A DNA stretch of 64,000 nucleotides from G963674835 sp963674835 (GTDB lineage: Bacteria > Planctomycetota > Planctomycetia > Pirellulales > Thermoguttaceae): the NCBI GenBank assembly GCA_963674835.2, contig CAXXKC010000002.1, positions 868,001-932,000 on the forward strand. The letters are read 5' to 3'. The notes below the pieces were generated by a model. The model saw only the letters and a program-made list of their open reading frames with translations. It was not told the DNA's origin and did not search any database. The position numbers and the translations under genes are program-made. Of this stretch, positions 21,136 to 29,443 are shown piece by piece (the first letter of the stretch is position 1; each line of letters begins with the position of its first letter).

Positions 21136-22482
21136 ATGCCACGATTGCCCCGGCTCGCGGTGGGAACAATTCAACCGGAAGCCAACTCTCAGGCAATCCT
21201 CTCGGCGTTGTTCGAGGTGCTGCGTCGGGCGGGGCTACAAGTTCAGAGCTTTCTTTCTCGGTCATATTTCTCAAGGCACGCCGCTACGGACGCGCTGACG
21301 GGGCTCAATGTCCGGCATCTCGACAGTTGGGTCATGTCGCCTGACGTATGTCTCGACACGTTCCTGCGCGGCTGTCACACGGCCGATTTGGCACTGGTTG
21401 AAGGCCAGTTTGCTCCGGCGATCAGCAAGGGCACGTCGGGCGGACGACTGGAACCGCTGTGCCGTTGGCTCGATTTACCGCGGCTGGTCGTCATCGATGT
21501 CTCGGCGATGGAACCGCACCATCTGCCTCGTCGCCCCAAAACGGCCGACGGCGTCTTGCTGGACTGCGTGCACGACTATCGACACTTGGCCGCACTGCGA
21601 ACCAATATCGAAGCCCTGTGGGGCATCCCCGTTCTCGGCGCTCTTGAATGTCTGCCCCACTTGCGAGGCGCCCTCAGCGCTATCCCCTCGGGCGGTCGGC
21701 TGCCTCCCGACTTGTGCACCGCCCTCGGCGACTTCTTCGAACCGTTATCGCAGCGAAAGCGCATCTGGCAACTCGCCGTGCGCCGCGAGCTTCCATCGCC
21801 CATCCGTTGCGGATGCTTCGTCAGCTTGGCTCGCAAGCTGACGGTGGCAATCGCGTATGATGAAGCCTTCCACTGCTACTTTCCCGACACGCTCGATCTG
21901 CTGGAGCTTCGGGGCGCCAGCGTCGTCGATTTCTCGCCGCTGCACGACGAAACACTGCCTCCTGGAACCGACGTCGTCTACCTGGGCTGCGGCCACCCGG
22001 AACGTTACGCGCGCGCCTTGTCAGAGAATCACTGTATTAAGGCGGCCCTCCGAAGCCACATTCGTTCCGGGGGCCGCATCTACGCAGAGGGGGGCGGCGC
22101 CGCTTACATCTCGCAACAAATGGAAGGTGTGGACGGCCAATGTCGGCGCATGTTGGGCATTCTGCCTGCCGTCGCTCGTTTGCAACCTCGCCTGCTCGCC
22201 CCAAGCCCTGTGGAACTCACGCTCACTCAGTCTACTTGGCTTGGTGGGCCCGGCACTCGGTGGCGTGGCTATCGCAATCCGAATTGGCGGCTCGAGCCCG
22301 TGGGCCCTCTATCTAGTTTGACCAACACCGGCACCGATCGCTACGAGGTCGTAGGCAGTCTCGGAGCCGTCGGAAGCCTGGTCCATCTGAACTTCGCAGC
22401 CCTCCCCGAATCGCTCCACCGCTTCTTCTATCCCGACTGCTCCGGCCGCGATGCTGTCGATCCCTGGGCACCGGCGAGCTGA
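21136..22482 (+). CDS. CbiA/CobB-like protein lacking catalytic motifs (putative pseudoenzyme)
   Basis: A 448-residue protein with the two-domain layout of cobyrinate a,c-diamide synthase. The N-terminal half keeps the fold: VLRRAGLQVQSF, LNVRHLDSWVM, ADLALVEGQF, GIPVLGALECLP. The C-terminal half keeps VAIAYDEAFHCYFPDTLDLL and VYLGCGHPERYA. However, the P-loop, normally GTHSGVGKTT, reads GTIQPEANSQ (residues 10-19), with no Lys. The glutaminase motif, normally YAECGG, reads YAEGGG (316-321), with Gly in place of the nucleophile. The usual GHEFHYS triad segment reads GYRNPNWRL. ATP use and glutamine hydrolysis therefore look impossible. No other cobalamin gene is nearby. A binding or regulatory role is inferred. 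The frame is intact and not a pseudogene. Confidence 0.85.
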   Translation: MPRLPRLAVGTIQPEANSQAILSALFEVLRRAGLQVQSFLSRSYFSRHAATDALTGLNVRHLDSWVMSPDVCLDTFLRGCHTADLALVEGQFAPAISKGTSGGRLEPLCRWLDLPRLVVIDVSAMEPHHLPRRPKTADGVLLDCVHDYRHLAALRTNIEALWGIPVLGALECLPHLRGALSAIPSGGRLPPDLCTALGDFFEPLSQRKRIWQLAVRRELPSPIRCGCFVSLARKLTVAIAYDEAFHCYFPDTLDLLELRGASVVDFSPLHDETLPPGTDVVYLGCGHPERYARALSENHCIKAALRSHIRSGGRIYAEGGGAAYISQQMEGVDGQCRRMLGILPAVARLQPRLLAPSPVELTLTQSTWLGGPGTRWRGYRNPNWRLEPVGPLSSLTNTGTDRYEVVGSLGAVGSLVHLNFAALPESLHRFFYPDCSGRDAVDPWAPAS

Positions 22483-22663
22483 CGGTCCCAAGGCTGCCGC
22501 TCTGGAACGCATCCAGATGGGGGCAGCCCCCTTGGACAGTTGGGACGATCAGCGTTATTCCTCTAAGCGGCCTTTGACAGGTTGTCTTCCACATCGGATA
22601 TTCTAGGGGTTGCACTCCGTTCGCGCAAACTTGCCATCTTCGTTCTAATCGTTCCAGACGCTA

Positions 22664-24016
22664 ATGACCAACACCCTCTACTTACCCGAACTCCGCGAAA
22701 TGCTCGCCGAGAACAACGCGACAGAACTCCAGGAGTTCTGCAGCGCGTTACACCCGGCACGGACAGCGGAGTTCATGGAGGGGCTCACGGCCCCGGAGAT
22801 GTGGGCGGTCCTTCAATACGCCGATCCACAGCTTCGGGTGCAGATCGTCAACTTCCTCGATTTCGAGAAGCAGGTCCAGATCGTCGAGACCATGGACCGG
22901 CAGCAAATCGCCCAGTTGATCACCGATCTGCCTCCTGACGATCGCGTCGACCTGCTGGACGAGGTCGACCCCGGGGTGGTGGCAGAACTGATGCCCCTGT
23001 TGCCGCTGGAAGAACGCCGCGACATTCAGCGACTCAGTTCGTTTCCCGAACACAGCGCCGGCGCGATCATGACCACTGAGTTCGCCCGGCTCAGCGAAGA
23101 TCTCACCGTCCGCCAAGCCATGGAGGAGATCGCCCGCCAATCGGAAGATCTGGAAACAATCTACTATCTGTACGTCGTCGACAACGAAGACCACCTGCGC
23201 GGCCTGGTGTCGGCCCGGCAGTTGGTCTCCGCCATCGGCAGACCCGACATACGCCTGAGCGACCTGATGGAACGCGATCTGGTCACGGTCAACGTCTTGG
23301 CTGACCAAGAACAGGTCGCTGAGAAAGTCGCACACTACGACCTTCTGGCCATTCCGGTCGTCGACGACCAATGGCACATGCTGGGAATCATCACCCACGA
23401 CGATGTCATCGACGTCGTTCGCGAAGAGGCTACCGAAGACGCCTACCACCGCGGCGCCGTGCACCCCCTGGAGAGGAGCTACCTCGAAACGGGTTTGCTC
23501 ACCCTCACCTGGAAACGCGGCTTGTGGCTGACCATCCTCTTCTTCGGCGCCGTCTTGACGATCACGGCGCTGCACCAGAACGAGGAAACCCTCGAAGCAG
23601 TCAAGTGGCTGATCTTTTGTCTCCCGCTGGTCGTGTCGACGGGTGGAAATTCGGGCAACCAATCGGCCACGCTCATCATCACCGCCCTATCGGTCGGCGA
23701 CGTCACGCTCAAGGACTGGTGGCGCATCGTGCGGCGTGAAGTCCTCGTCGGCGTTCTCCTGGGCGGTGCCCTCGGCACCATCGGCTATCTAATCGCTATA
23801 GTCGTCGCCCCAGGCTATTACGAGGCCTTGGTGCTTCCGTTGACACTGGTCCTGGTCGTCCTCTGCGGGACCATTGCCGGATCGATGCTGCCGCTGTTGT
23901 TCCGCCGGCTTGGTTGGGATCCGGCACTGATGAGCAACCCCTTCGTCGCCGGCCTGATGGACGTCCTGGGGATTCTCATCTACCTGAACGTCGCCGTTGT
24001 CGTCCTAGGCCTTTGA
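22664..24016 (+). CDS. mgtE: Magnesium transporter MgtE
   Basis: A 450-residue MgtE. The N-terminal superhelical domain (about residues 1-130, with LPPDDRVDLLDEVDPG) is followed by a pair of CBS domains (about 135-255: PEHSAGAIMTTEF, LSDLMERDLVTVNV, IPVVDDQWHMLGIITHDDVIDV). A five-helix membrane domain comes next, with the STGGNSGNQSATLIITAL signature, and the pore region near the end reads SNPFVAGLMDVLGILIYL. It imports Mg2+ down its gradient, gated by Mg2+ binding to the N and CBS domains. No M-box riboswitch is evident in the 180 bases upstream. Repeat A copy 3 lies 59 bases after the stop. Confidence 0.95.
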   Translation: MTNTLYLPELREMLAENNATELQEFCSALHPARTAEFMEGLTAPEMWAVLQYADPQLRVQIVNFLDFEKQVQIVETMDRQQIAQLITDLPPDDRVDLLDEVDPGVVAELMPLLPLEERRDIQRLSSFPEHSAGAIMTTEFARLSEDLTVRQAMEEIARQSEDLETIYYLYVVDNEDHLRGLVSARQLVSAIGRPDIRLSDLMERDLVTVNVLADQEQVAEKVAHYDLLAIPVVDDQWHMLGIITHDDVIDVVREEATEDAYHRGAVHPLERSYLETGLLTLTWKRGLWLTILFFGAVLTITALHQNEETLEAVKWLIFCLPLVVSTGGNSGNQSATLIITALSVGDVTLKDWWRIVRREVLVGVLLGGALGTIGYLIAIVVAPGYYEALVLPLTLVLVVLCGTIAGSMLPLLFRRLGWDPALMSNPFVAGLMDVLGILIYLNVAVVVLGL

Positions 24017-24074
24017 TCGCCAAGGCGCGGCGCGGAACTCTAATCGCTCGCGACCAGAGCGCATCTGGCACATA

Positions 24075-24149
24075 CGTAGCGTGTATCTTGCTTTCGGAAC
24101 CGCGGAAACACGCCGCCACGAACGTTACAGTCAAGTGCGACTCGCACTA
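24075..24149. repeat. Family A intergenic repeat, copy 3
   Basis: Begins CGTAGCGTGTATC and ends GTGCGACTCGCACTA with arms AGTGCG and CGCACT. It lies between convergent genes. Its terminal CTA at 24147-24149 is the TAG stop of the minus-strand BON-domain gene. Confidence 0.87.
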
Positions 24150-25031
24150 CCGACTGGCCGGCGCAGTGGTCGCCTTACCGCCCACCTTCAACTGGTTGTC
24201 GACGTGCCAGATGCCGGCTTCCATCCGCACCAGTTGCTCGGCCACCGCGCGATCGTACGACGTCGCCACCGTCCCTCGTAGCGTGGCCGTCTGCCCCTTC
24301 ACGTTCACCTGAATGGGCGAAACGACCTGTAGCTGGGGCGTTTGGTTCAGTTGCAATGTCAACTGCGCCTGCGTTCGCTCAGCCGTCGGCTTGGCATAAG
24401 AGAAATCCGGTCGAAACGTGGTGTACGTTCCGCCCGGCGTCTGAAGCGGGCTGAGCACCTGAGGACCGGCCACCTGGGGCGTCGTAGCCGCAGCGGCCGG
24501 CGTCGACGCGACCTGTGCCCCACCGGTTGGCACCATGGTGGCTCCCGGCGCTCGTCGCAACGGAAGCTCCGGAGCCGGGGCCGCTGGCTGTCCCGTTGGA
24601 ACCGTCGGTTGCGCCGCCGGCACACTTGTCCCCACCGCCGGTTGCAGGGCCGACGGAATCTGTGCCTGAGGGGTTGTCACTTGGCTCGACGCTGCCGCCG
24701 CCGGCTGCGGTTGCACAACCGTCACCGGGATCGGCGGCTGAGCCAACAACGCCTGATAGATGTCGGGCAAATTGCCCGTCCCCGGAGCGATCACGTCTGT
24801 CGGGATCGCCGGAAGAGTCCAGTTCGATCGCAGCCCCTCAAACGTGCCGCTGGGACCATACTGGAAGTTGTTGAAGTACAACGAGCGCTTAGGCTGCAGC
24901 GAACTACCCAATACGCGGGGACCAAACATCCCGTGGTGCACTACGGTCGAACCCGGCTGGGCACGGCCCGCGTTGGAGATCCCGAAAACGAGCAAAACTG
25001 CCGTAATGACGATCGCAATGTTTCTTCGCAT
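24147..25031 (-). CDS. Exported BON-domain protein with Pro/Ala/Gln-rich linker
   Basis: A 294-residue secreted protein. The signal peptide is RRNIAIVITAVLLVFGISNA. A short N-terminal region containing GPSGTFEGLRSNW is followed by a low-complexity Pro/Ala/Gln/Thr linker (about 95-205). A C-terminal BON-like domain covers about 220-285 (QVNVKGQTATLRGTVATSYDRAVAEQL, then GIWHVDNQLKV). BON domains bind phospholipids or mediate envelope stability, as in OsmY. The start at 25031 follows AAAGG about 9 bases upstream. An upstream in-frame codon at 25139 gives no signal peptide. It sits downstream of tsaE with a gap of about 130 bases, and its stop is embedded in repeat A copy 3. Confidence 0.78.
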   Translation of the reverse strand: MRRNIAIVITAVLLVFGISNAGRAQPGSTVVHHGMFGPRVLGSSLQPKRSLYFNNFQYGPSGTFEGLRSNWTLPAIPTDVIAPGTGNLPDIYQALLAQPPIPVTVVQPQPAAAASSQVTTPQAQIPSALQPAVGTSVPAAQPTVPTGQPAAPAPELPLRRAPGATMVPTGGAQVASTPAAAATTPQVAGPQVLSPLQTPGGTYTTFRPDFSYAKPTAERTQAQLTLQLNQTPQLQVVSPIQVNVKGQTATLRGTVATSYDRAVAEQLVRMEAGIWHVDNQLKVGGKATTAPASR

Positions 25032-25160
25032 GGTATCGACCTTTGTTCCTGTCCTCTTATATCGTACGGTTGCGGGCCAGGACCTTCCCAGAAAGCGCAC
25101 GCACGCACACTTTCCCCCCGTACACAGGGGCACATTCATCCCAAGCTGCCCAAACTGCGG

Positions 25161-25643
25161 TCACGCGACCGGCGGTAACTCGGCTTTCAAGCCGGCCAGC
25201 ACGTCGGCATAGCGGTCTCCAAAGGCTGCCATACGGAACTGCCGCGACTGCGGACCGGTAACCTCGATATGAATCTCCAGTCGCTCACTGGGCAACTCGC
25301 CCGCTACGCGATCGGCCCATTCGATCAGCGTCAGTCCGCTCGACTCGAAGTACTCTTCCGGCCCCAGGGCCAGAAACTCGTCCTCGTCGCGCAGCCGGTA
25401 CGCATCAAAATGGAAGATCGGCCGCCGCCCGCAATACTCTTGCACCAACACAAACGTCGGGCTGACCACGCTGCAACGGTCCACTCCATCGGCTTCCGCA
25501 ATGGCTTGCACGAGCCGCGTCTTGCCTGCGCCCAACGTACCGCACAATGCGACAACGCTTCCGTCCGGCAACACCCGATCCAACGCCGCTCCCAACCGCG
25601 CGGTCGCCGCTTCATCGGCCGATTCGAAGATCCATTGCTCCAT
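25161..25643 (-). CDS. tsaE: tRNA threonylcarbamoyladenosine biosynthesis ATPase TsaE
   Basis: A 160-residue P-loop protein of normal TsaE length. Walker A GTLGAGKT is near residues 35-42, SPTFVLVQEY is conserved, HFDAYRL is the family signature, and LTLIEWADRV is the Walker-B-like segment. TsaE works with TsaB and TsaD to form t6A at position 37 of ANN-decoding tRNAs. Its ATG overlaps the thiL stop by one base (TGATG), so the two are translationally coupled. That pairing is known in several bacterial genomes. Confidence 0.95.
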   Translation of the reverse strand: MEQWIFESADEAATARLGAALDRVLPDGSVVALCGTLGAGKTRLVQAIAEADGVDRCSVVSPTFVLVQEYCGRRPIFHFDAYRLRDEDEFLALGPEEYFESSGLTLIEWADRVAGELPSERLEIHIEVTGPQSRQFRMAAFGDRYADVLAGLKAELPPVA

Positions 25644-26692
25644 CAGTCGAACCCATGCTCGTAGCCGCGCACCGCCAGCGGCTGCCGTGCTCCGCTCGCT
25701 TCGCTCTGCCAGAGCCCCGGCTCCTCCACAAACTGGCCCACATCGGTCACCGCGATGTCCAGCGGCTGGTCGGCCACCAGGCGCGCGGCATCGTCGGGCG
25801 GAACCGCCAGAATCAGTTCAAAATCTTCGCCGTCCCCCAAAGCATGCTCCAGCGCCGTAACGCCGTCCCCCAATTCCGTGGCCAGTCGCCACGCATCGGC
25901 CGAAATCGGAACCGCGTCTGTCTCCACAAGCGCCCCGCAGCCGCTTTCCTCCGCAACTCGCGACAGGTCCAGCAGCAACCCATCGCTCACATCAATTCCC
26001 GCATGCAGCACGTACTGCTTGCTGAGCTGCAGCGCTTCGGCCACACGCGGTTCGAAGTCGAGGTGATGCCCAAGTATGCTGCCACCAAACGAACCGGTAA
26101 CCAATATGCGGTCTCCCGGCTTTGCACCCCGCCGAAGAAGCGGCCCCTGTGGCGTAACCCGCCCAATGAGCGTGATGCTCACGACCAATGGGCCGTCCCA
26201 ACTGTTCGTATCGCCACCGGCCAGCGCTAGGTCGTAGCGCTCGGCCAGCGGAAGCAGACCCTCGTACAACTTCACAGCCAGGTCCATTCCATGGCGACGT
26301 GGCAGCGCCAGGGCGATCACTCCGGCCAACGGCTGGCTAGCCATGGCCGCCAAATCGCTCAGGTTCACCGCCAGGGCCTTGTGTCCCACCCGACGAGGAT
26401 CGACCTCGGCCAGGCGAAAATCAACGCCATCGGTCAGCAGATCGACCGTCAGCACGCATTCCGGGCTGGCGGCCATGCTGAGCACTGCTGCATCATCTCC
26501 GATGCCGACGCGCAGGCAGCGATGGGCCGGCAATTGCTCGCGAAGATGCTGGATCAGATCCCGTTCCACAGCGTCGATTCCTGGTGGTCTAGAGTTCGCA
26601 CCATGATATCGACGCGTCTCGGAAGCGTCTACCCGCTGCCTGGGCAGTGAAGGCTCCGGCCTCGGAACCGTGGCACGAGCGGCCGCAGGCAA
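25643..26692 (-). CDS. thiL: Thiamine-monophosphate kinase ThiL
   Basis: Up to 349 residues with the ThiL/PurM-like fold. GIGDDAAVL near residue 63 is the Mg/ATP-binding segment, VDLLTDGVDF follows, and HKALAVNLSDLAAMASQP is a strong family signature, with ALAGGDTN, GASVSDGLLLDL-type sequence (AGIDVSDGLLLDL) and ALGDGEDFELIL. It phosphorylates thiamine monophosphate to thiamine pyrophosphate. No ATG precedes the domain in frame. The open frame starts with TTG at 26692, 36 bases after the htrA stop, so the true start is uncertain and may be a non-ATG codon. It is coupled to tsaE by a one-base overlap. Confidence 0.92.
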   Translation of the reverse strand: MPAAARATVPRPEPSLPRQRVDASETRRYHGANSRPPGIDAVERDLIQHLREQLPAHRCLRVGIGDDAAVLSMAASPECVLTVDLLTDGVDFRLAEVDPRRVGHKALAVNLSDLAAMASQPLAGVIALALPRRHGMDLAVKLYEGLLPLAERYDLALAGGDTNSWDGPLVVSITLIGRVTPQGPLLRRGAKPGDRILVTGSFGGSILGHHLDFEPRVAEALQLSKQYVLHAGIDVSDGLLLDLSRVAEESGCGALVETDAVPISADAWRLATELGDGVTALEHALGDGEDFELILAVPPDDAARLVADQPLDIAVTDVGQFVEEPGLWQSEASGARQPLAVRGYEHGFD

Positions 26693-26728
26693 ACGTCGGA
26701 TACAGAATCCCGGCCCCGCTGTCCGGCG

Positions 26729-28087
26729 CTACCGCTGGAGCGTCCCTTTGCGGTTGACCGACAGGTATCCGTAAAGCGTCTCGTTCCCCCGCAGAATGAA
26801 GAACTTCACGGGGTTGATGCTGGTGAAGTCGGGCCGATTGATGATGTACATCACGTTTTCCAGCGAAACCGTTTCCCATATGTGCATGCCCACCAGCACA
26901 TCACCTGAATGAATTCCTTGCAGGGCCGCCGGGCTGTCGGGCCGCACCTCCAACACCATCAAGCCGCCCCGATATCGCGTCTGAAACCGTTTCTGGAACT
27001 CGTCCTGCGGAATCGCCTTCAGTTCCATTCCCAGTACGCTCCAGATCGGGCGGTTGCCGGTGCCACTCGCCGCCGCTGGCTCGTTCAACGTAAGAGTCAT
27101 GCTAAGCGGCTTGTCGTCGCGTCGGACTTCCAAGGCAATCTCTTCGCCCGCCTCGCGATCCAGCATGACTCGCTGAAAGTCGATCGCTCGATGCACTTGT
27201 TGGGTGCCCACGCGGGCAAGAACGTCGCCGGGCTTGATGCCCGCAGCGGCAGCAGCGCTGTCGCGATCGACCGTGCTGACCACGGCGCACTGCTGCTCGT
27301 TTCGCATCTCGCTCTTCACGACCAGACCGTGCTGACTCCTCGTCGCGTTGTAGTCGGCCAGAAGGTTCGACGCAACCGCCATGACCGTGTCGACCGGAAT
27401 CGCAAAACCGATGCCCTGCGCACCTGCGCGAACCGCCACATTGATGCCGATCATGTCGCCGTCGATGTTCAGCAACGGGCCGCCCGAGTTCCCCGGATTG
27501 ATGCTTGCGTCGGTCTGGATCAGGTCGTCGTAGAACTGCGCGTCGCTCACTTGCACGGCACGGTGCAGCGCGCTGACAATACCGCGAGTCACCGTGTCCT
27601 CATAGCCGTACGCGTTGCCCACGGCCACCACCGACTCGCCGGCCATCAGGTCGGCCGACGTGCCGATGGGAATGGTCGGCAACGCCCGTGGTGCGTCGAT
27701 CTTGACGATCGCCAGGTCCGTCCGTGGATCGCGCTCGATCAAGCGGGCGGTGTACCGCTCGCCGTTCTCCAACGTCACCTGAATCTCGCGCACCCCGTCG
27801 ACCACGTGATAGTTCGTCACGATGTAGCCGCGACCATCGACGATTACGCCCGTGCCCATCCCGTTCACCCGCCGGCTGGCGTCGGCATCGGTCGCCGCAA
27901 CCGTCTTTTCCCCACGGATGTTGACTACGGCAGGACGCGCCCGCCGCACCGCCTTCACGATCGGCGTATTGCGCAGATCGGAGGCACAGCTAGGCACCGC
28001 CCCCTCAAGCAATCCGCACCAGGCAACTAAGCCAAGACAAATTGCCCAGCGCTGGACACTTACCAGGAGAACAGGTCGGTCGGCCAT
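26729..28087 (-). CDS. HtrA/DegP-type periplasmic serine protease with PDZ domains
   Basis: A 452-residue exported protease. A signal peptide (WAICLGLVAWCGLLEGAVPS) precedes a trypsin-like domain with the triad His94 (TNYHVVDG), Asp124 (RTDLAIVKI) and Ser201 (NPGNSGGPL). Two PDZ modules follow, roughly 255-335 (DSAAAAAGIKPGDVLARVG) and 375-440 (VRPDSPAALQGIHSGDVLVG). It degrades or holds misfolded envelope proteins. It is the first gene of a same-strand set with thiL and tsaE; the 36-base gap to thiL suggests co-transcription. Confidence 0.93.
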   Translation of the reverse strand: MADRPVLLVSVQRWAICLGLVAWCGLLEGAVPSCASDLRNTPIVKAVRRARPAVVNIRGEKTVAATDADASRRVNGMGTGVIVDGRGYIVTNYHVVDGVREIQVTLENGERYTARLIERDPRTDLAIVKIDAPRALPTIPIGTSADLMAGESVVAVGNAYGYEDTVTRGIVSALHRAVQVSDAQFYDDLIQTDASINPGNSGGPLLNIDGDMIGINVAVRAGAQGIGFAIPVDTVMAVASNLLADYNATRSQHGLVVKSEMRNEQQCAVVSTVDRDSAAAAAGIKPGDVLARVGTQQVHRAIDFQRVMLDREAGEEIALEVRRDDKPLSMTLTLNEPAAASGTGNRPIWSVLGMELKAIPQDEFQKRFQTRYRGGLMVLEVRPDSPAALQGIHSGDVLVGMHIWETVSLENVMYIINRPDFTSINPVKFFILRGNETLYGYLSVNRKGTLQR

Positions 28088-28402
28088 AGGTGATATCGAA
28101 GCTGGTTGTGGGTACCTCAGAGCAAGGCCGTTCGCCGCGTTCCGACACGAGACCTTGGCCTCCGGACGATCGATTACACCAGACTAATCGGTTATGCGAT
28201 GGGAGAGCCTTGACGGGTGGAAGGATAATCGGAACAGCCTGCCTAGACTCTCACGGCGAGGTGCAGCATCGCCAGAACCTGCCTCTCCTGGCGTCCGCGC
28301 GCCCGTACAGGCCTTTCCAACTCCCTACGTGTGGTCGAACACGGCTCGTCTCGACGTTCGTGGGCCTCCAAAGGTCAACCAATGGTGGAAACGCTGATCG
28401 GC
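28088..28402. other. Intergenic region upstream of the protease gene
   Basis: About 315 bases between two minus-strand genes, presumably holding the promoter for the htrA-thiL-tsaE set. I see no repeat or RNA gene. Confidence 0.45.
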
Positions 28403-29053
28403 TCAGCGCACGCGTTTTGTCTCCAACGGCAGTTGCCGCACGGTCTGGATCTGGGCAGCCGGCGCGGTCGGCTGAAAAGCCGGTGCAAAAATCCAAGACG
28501 AGTTCGGTGAGGCCGTCGCAATGTCCGCTCGCCCGTTGTCCCCCAAACGGCCGGAGTGTCCGCTGGGTGTCGGAATCTCCTCCGGCTTCGGCGGCGGGGG
28601 CAGCAGAGGATCGTCCATGGTCGGCTCGGGATCCGGCGCCGGTGGCTTTGGAATGGGCGTGCTTTCTTGCTTGTGAGCATCGGCTAGATACGGCAAAGGT
28701 GAAAACACTGGGCGAGTTGGCACTGGGAAGAAACGCGGATGATTGTAGTAACAGGCCTGGGCCATATCGGCCCGAGTCGGCCCCAATGCAGGTGCACCGG
28801 GCGGACACGGTCCGGGGCAGGCGGCCGATTCCGTAATCCCCTCTTCGTTTGGAGCTTGCTCTCCCGTTTGCGCCACCTGGCCCCGTGCCAGGCAACCGTG
28901 GCCCCCGAACAAGAACCCGGGTCGAGCGCAAACCGGCATGCATCCCAACCACGGAAGAACCAACAACGCGACCCCACCCACCCTGGCGATCACGCGCAGC
29001 CTATCAGCCACGGCATCCCTCCAAATGGTGGAAGACGGAGTATTCGAGCGCAT
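28403..29053 (-). CDS. Proline-rich envelope protein, possible lipoprotein (uncharacterised)
   Basis: A 216-residue protein I do not recognise. A basic N-terminus is followed by a hydrophobic stretch ending VALLVLPWLGC, a plausible lipobox with Cys near residue 38. The rest is low-complexity, with Pro/Ala-rich segments (PKPPAPDPEPTMDDPLLPPP). It contains AQACYYNHPRFFPVPTRPVF, a motif style common in surface proteins of this phylum. I start at ATG 29053; longer in-frame extension to 29233 runs through repeat A copy 4 and is not protein-like. Function unknown. Confidence 0.6.
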   Translation of the reverse strand: MRSNTPSSTIWRDAVADRLRVIARVGGVALLVLPWLGCMPVCARPGFLFGGHGCLARGQVAQTGEQAPNEEGITESAACPGPCPPGAPALGPTRADMAQACYYNHPRFFPVPTRPVFSPLPYLADAHKQESTPIPKPPAPDPEPTMDDPLLPPPPKPEEIPTPSGHSGRLGDNGRADIATASPNSSWIFAPAFQPTAPAAQIQTVRQLPLETKRVR

Positions 29054-29440
29054 CTCACGACTAGGGTGCGTGTTGATCGCTTCGCCCAACCGTCGAAACG
29101 CGCCGCCGGAAACGCTGCAGTCAAGTGCCACACGCACTAGCCGCGGCCGTACCGCCGGCGCGAGGGATTCCACATCTCGATACTCTCGGTACATCGGCGC
29201 CGCACAGCCGGAACATTTAGTCTTACCGGCCAACTCAGCGGAATCGACAAAGCTTAGCCAAGATCCAGCAGCTAGCGAGAATCGGAGAAACCCGACGGAT
29301 GGGCAAAGCTGCGAGTCACCGGCAAGAAACTCGCGTGCGCCGGGCCCCCTGTTCGCATTTCACGCCACTGCAGTGTGCCAGTCGCTTTCGGAACCTCAGA
29401 TGCACGCCGCCGGGAACGCCGCAGTCAAGTGCGACTCGCA
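29054..29440. other. Intergenic region containing two family A repeats
   Basis: The 387 bases between the lipoprotein candidate and feoB hold repeat A copies 4 and 5 in the same orientation, about 310 bases apart. I see no gene between them. Confidence 0.6.
29062..29139. repeat. Family A intergenic repeat, copy 4
   Basis: A more diverged copy with GGGTGCGTGT at its left end, then CGCCGCCGGAAACGCTGCAG and a terminal AGTGCCACACGCACTA, whose arms AGTGC and GCACT still pair. It lies 9 bases upstream of the lipoprotein candidate start, unlike other copies. Confidence 0.75.
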
Positions 29441-29443
29441 CTA
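29371..29443. repeat. Family A intergenic repeat, copy 5
   Basis: CAGTGTG at the left, GCTTTCGGAACCTCAG within, and AGTGCGACTCGCACTA at the right with arms AGTGCG and CGCACT. The last three bases, CTA at 29441-29443, are the TAG stop of feoB. Confidence 0.83.

Noticed and set aside
22483..22663. M-box riboswitch upstream of mgtE
   Set aside because: No recognisable M-box helices or conserved core can be seen in the 180-base leader.
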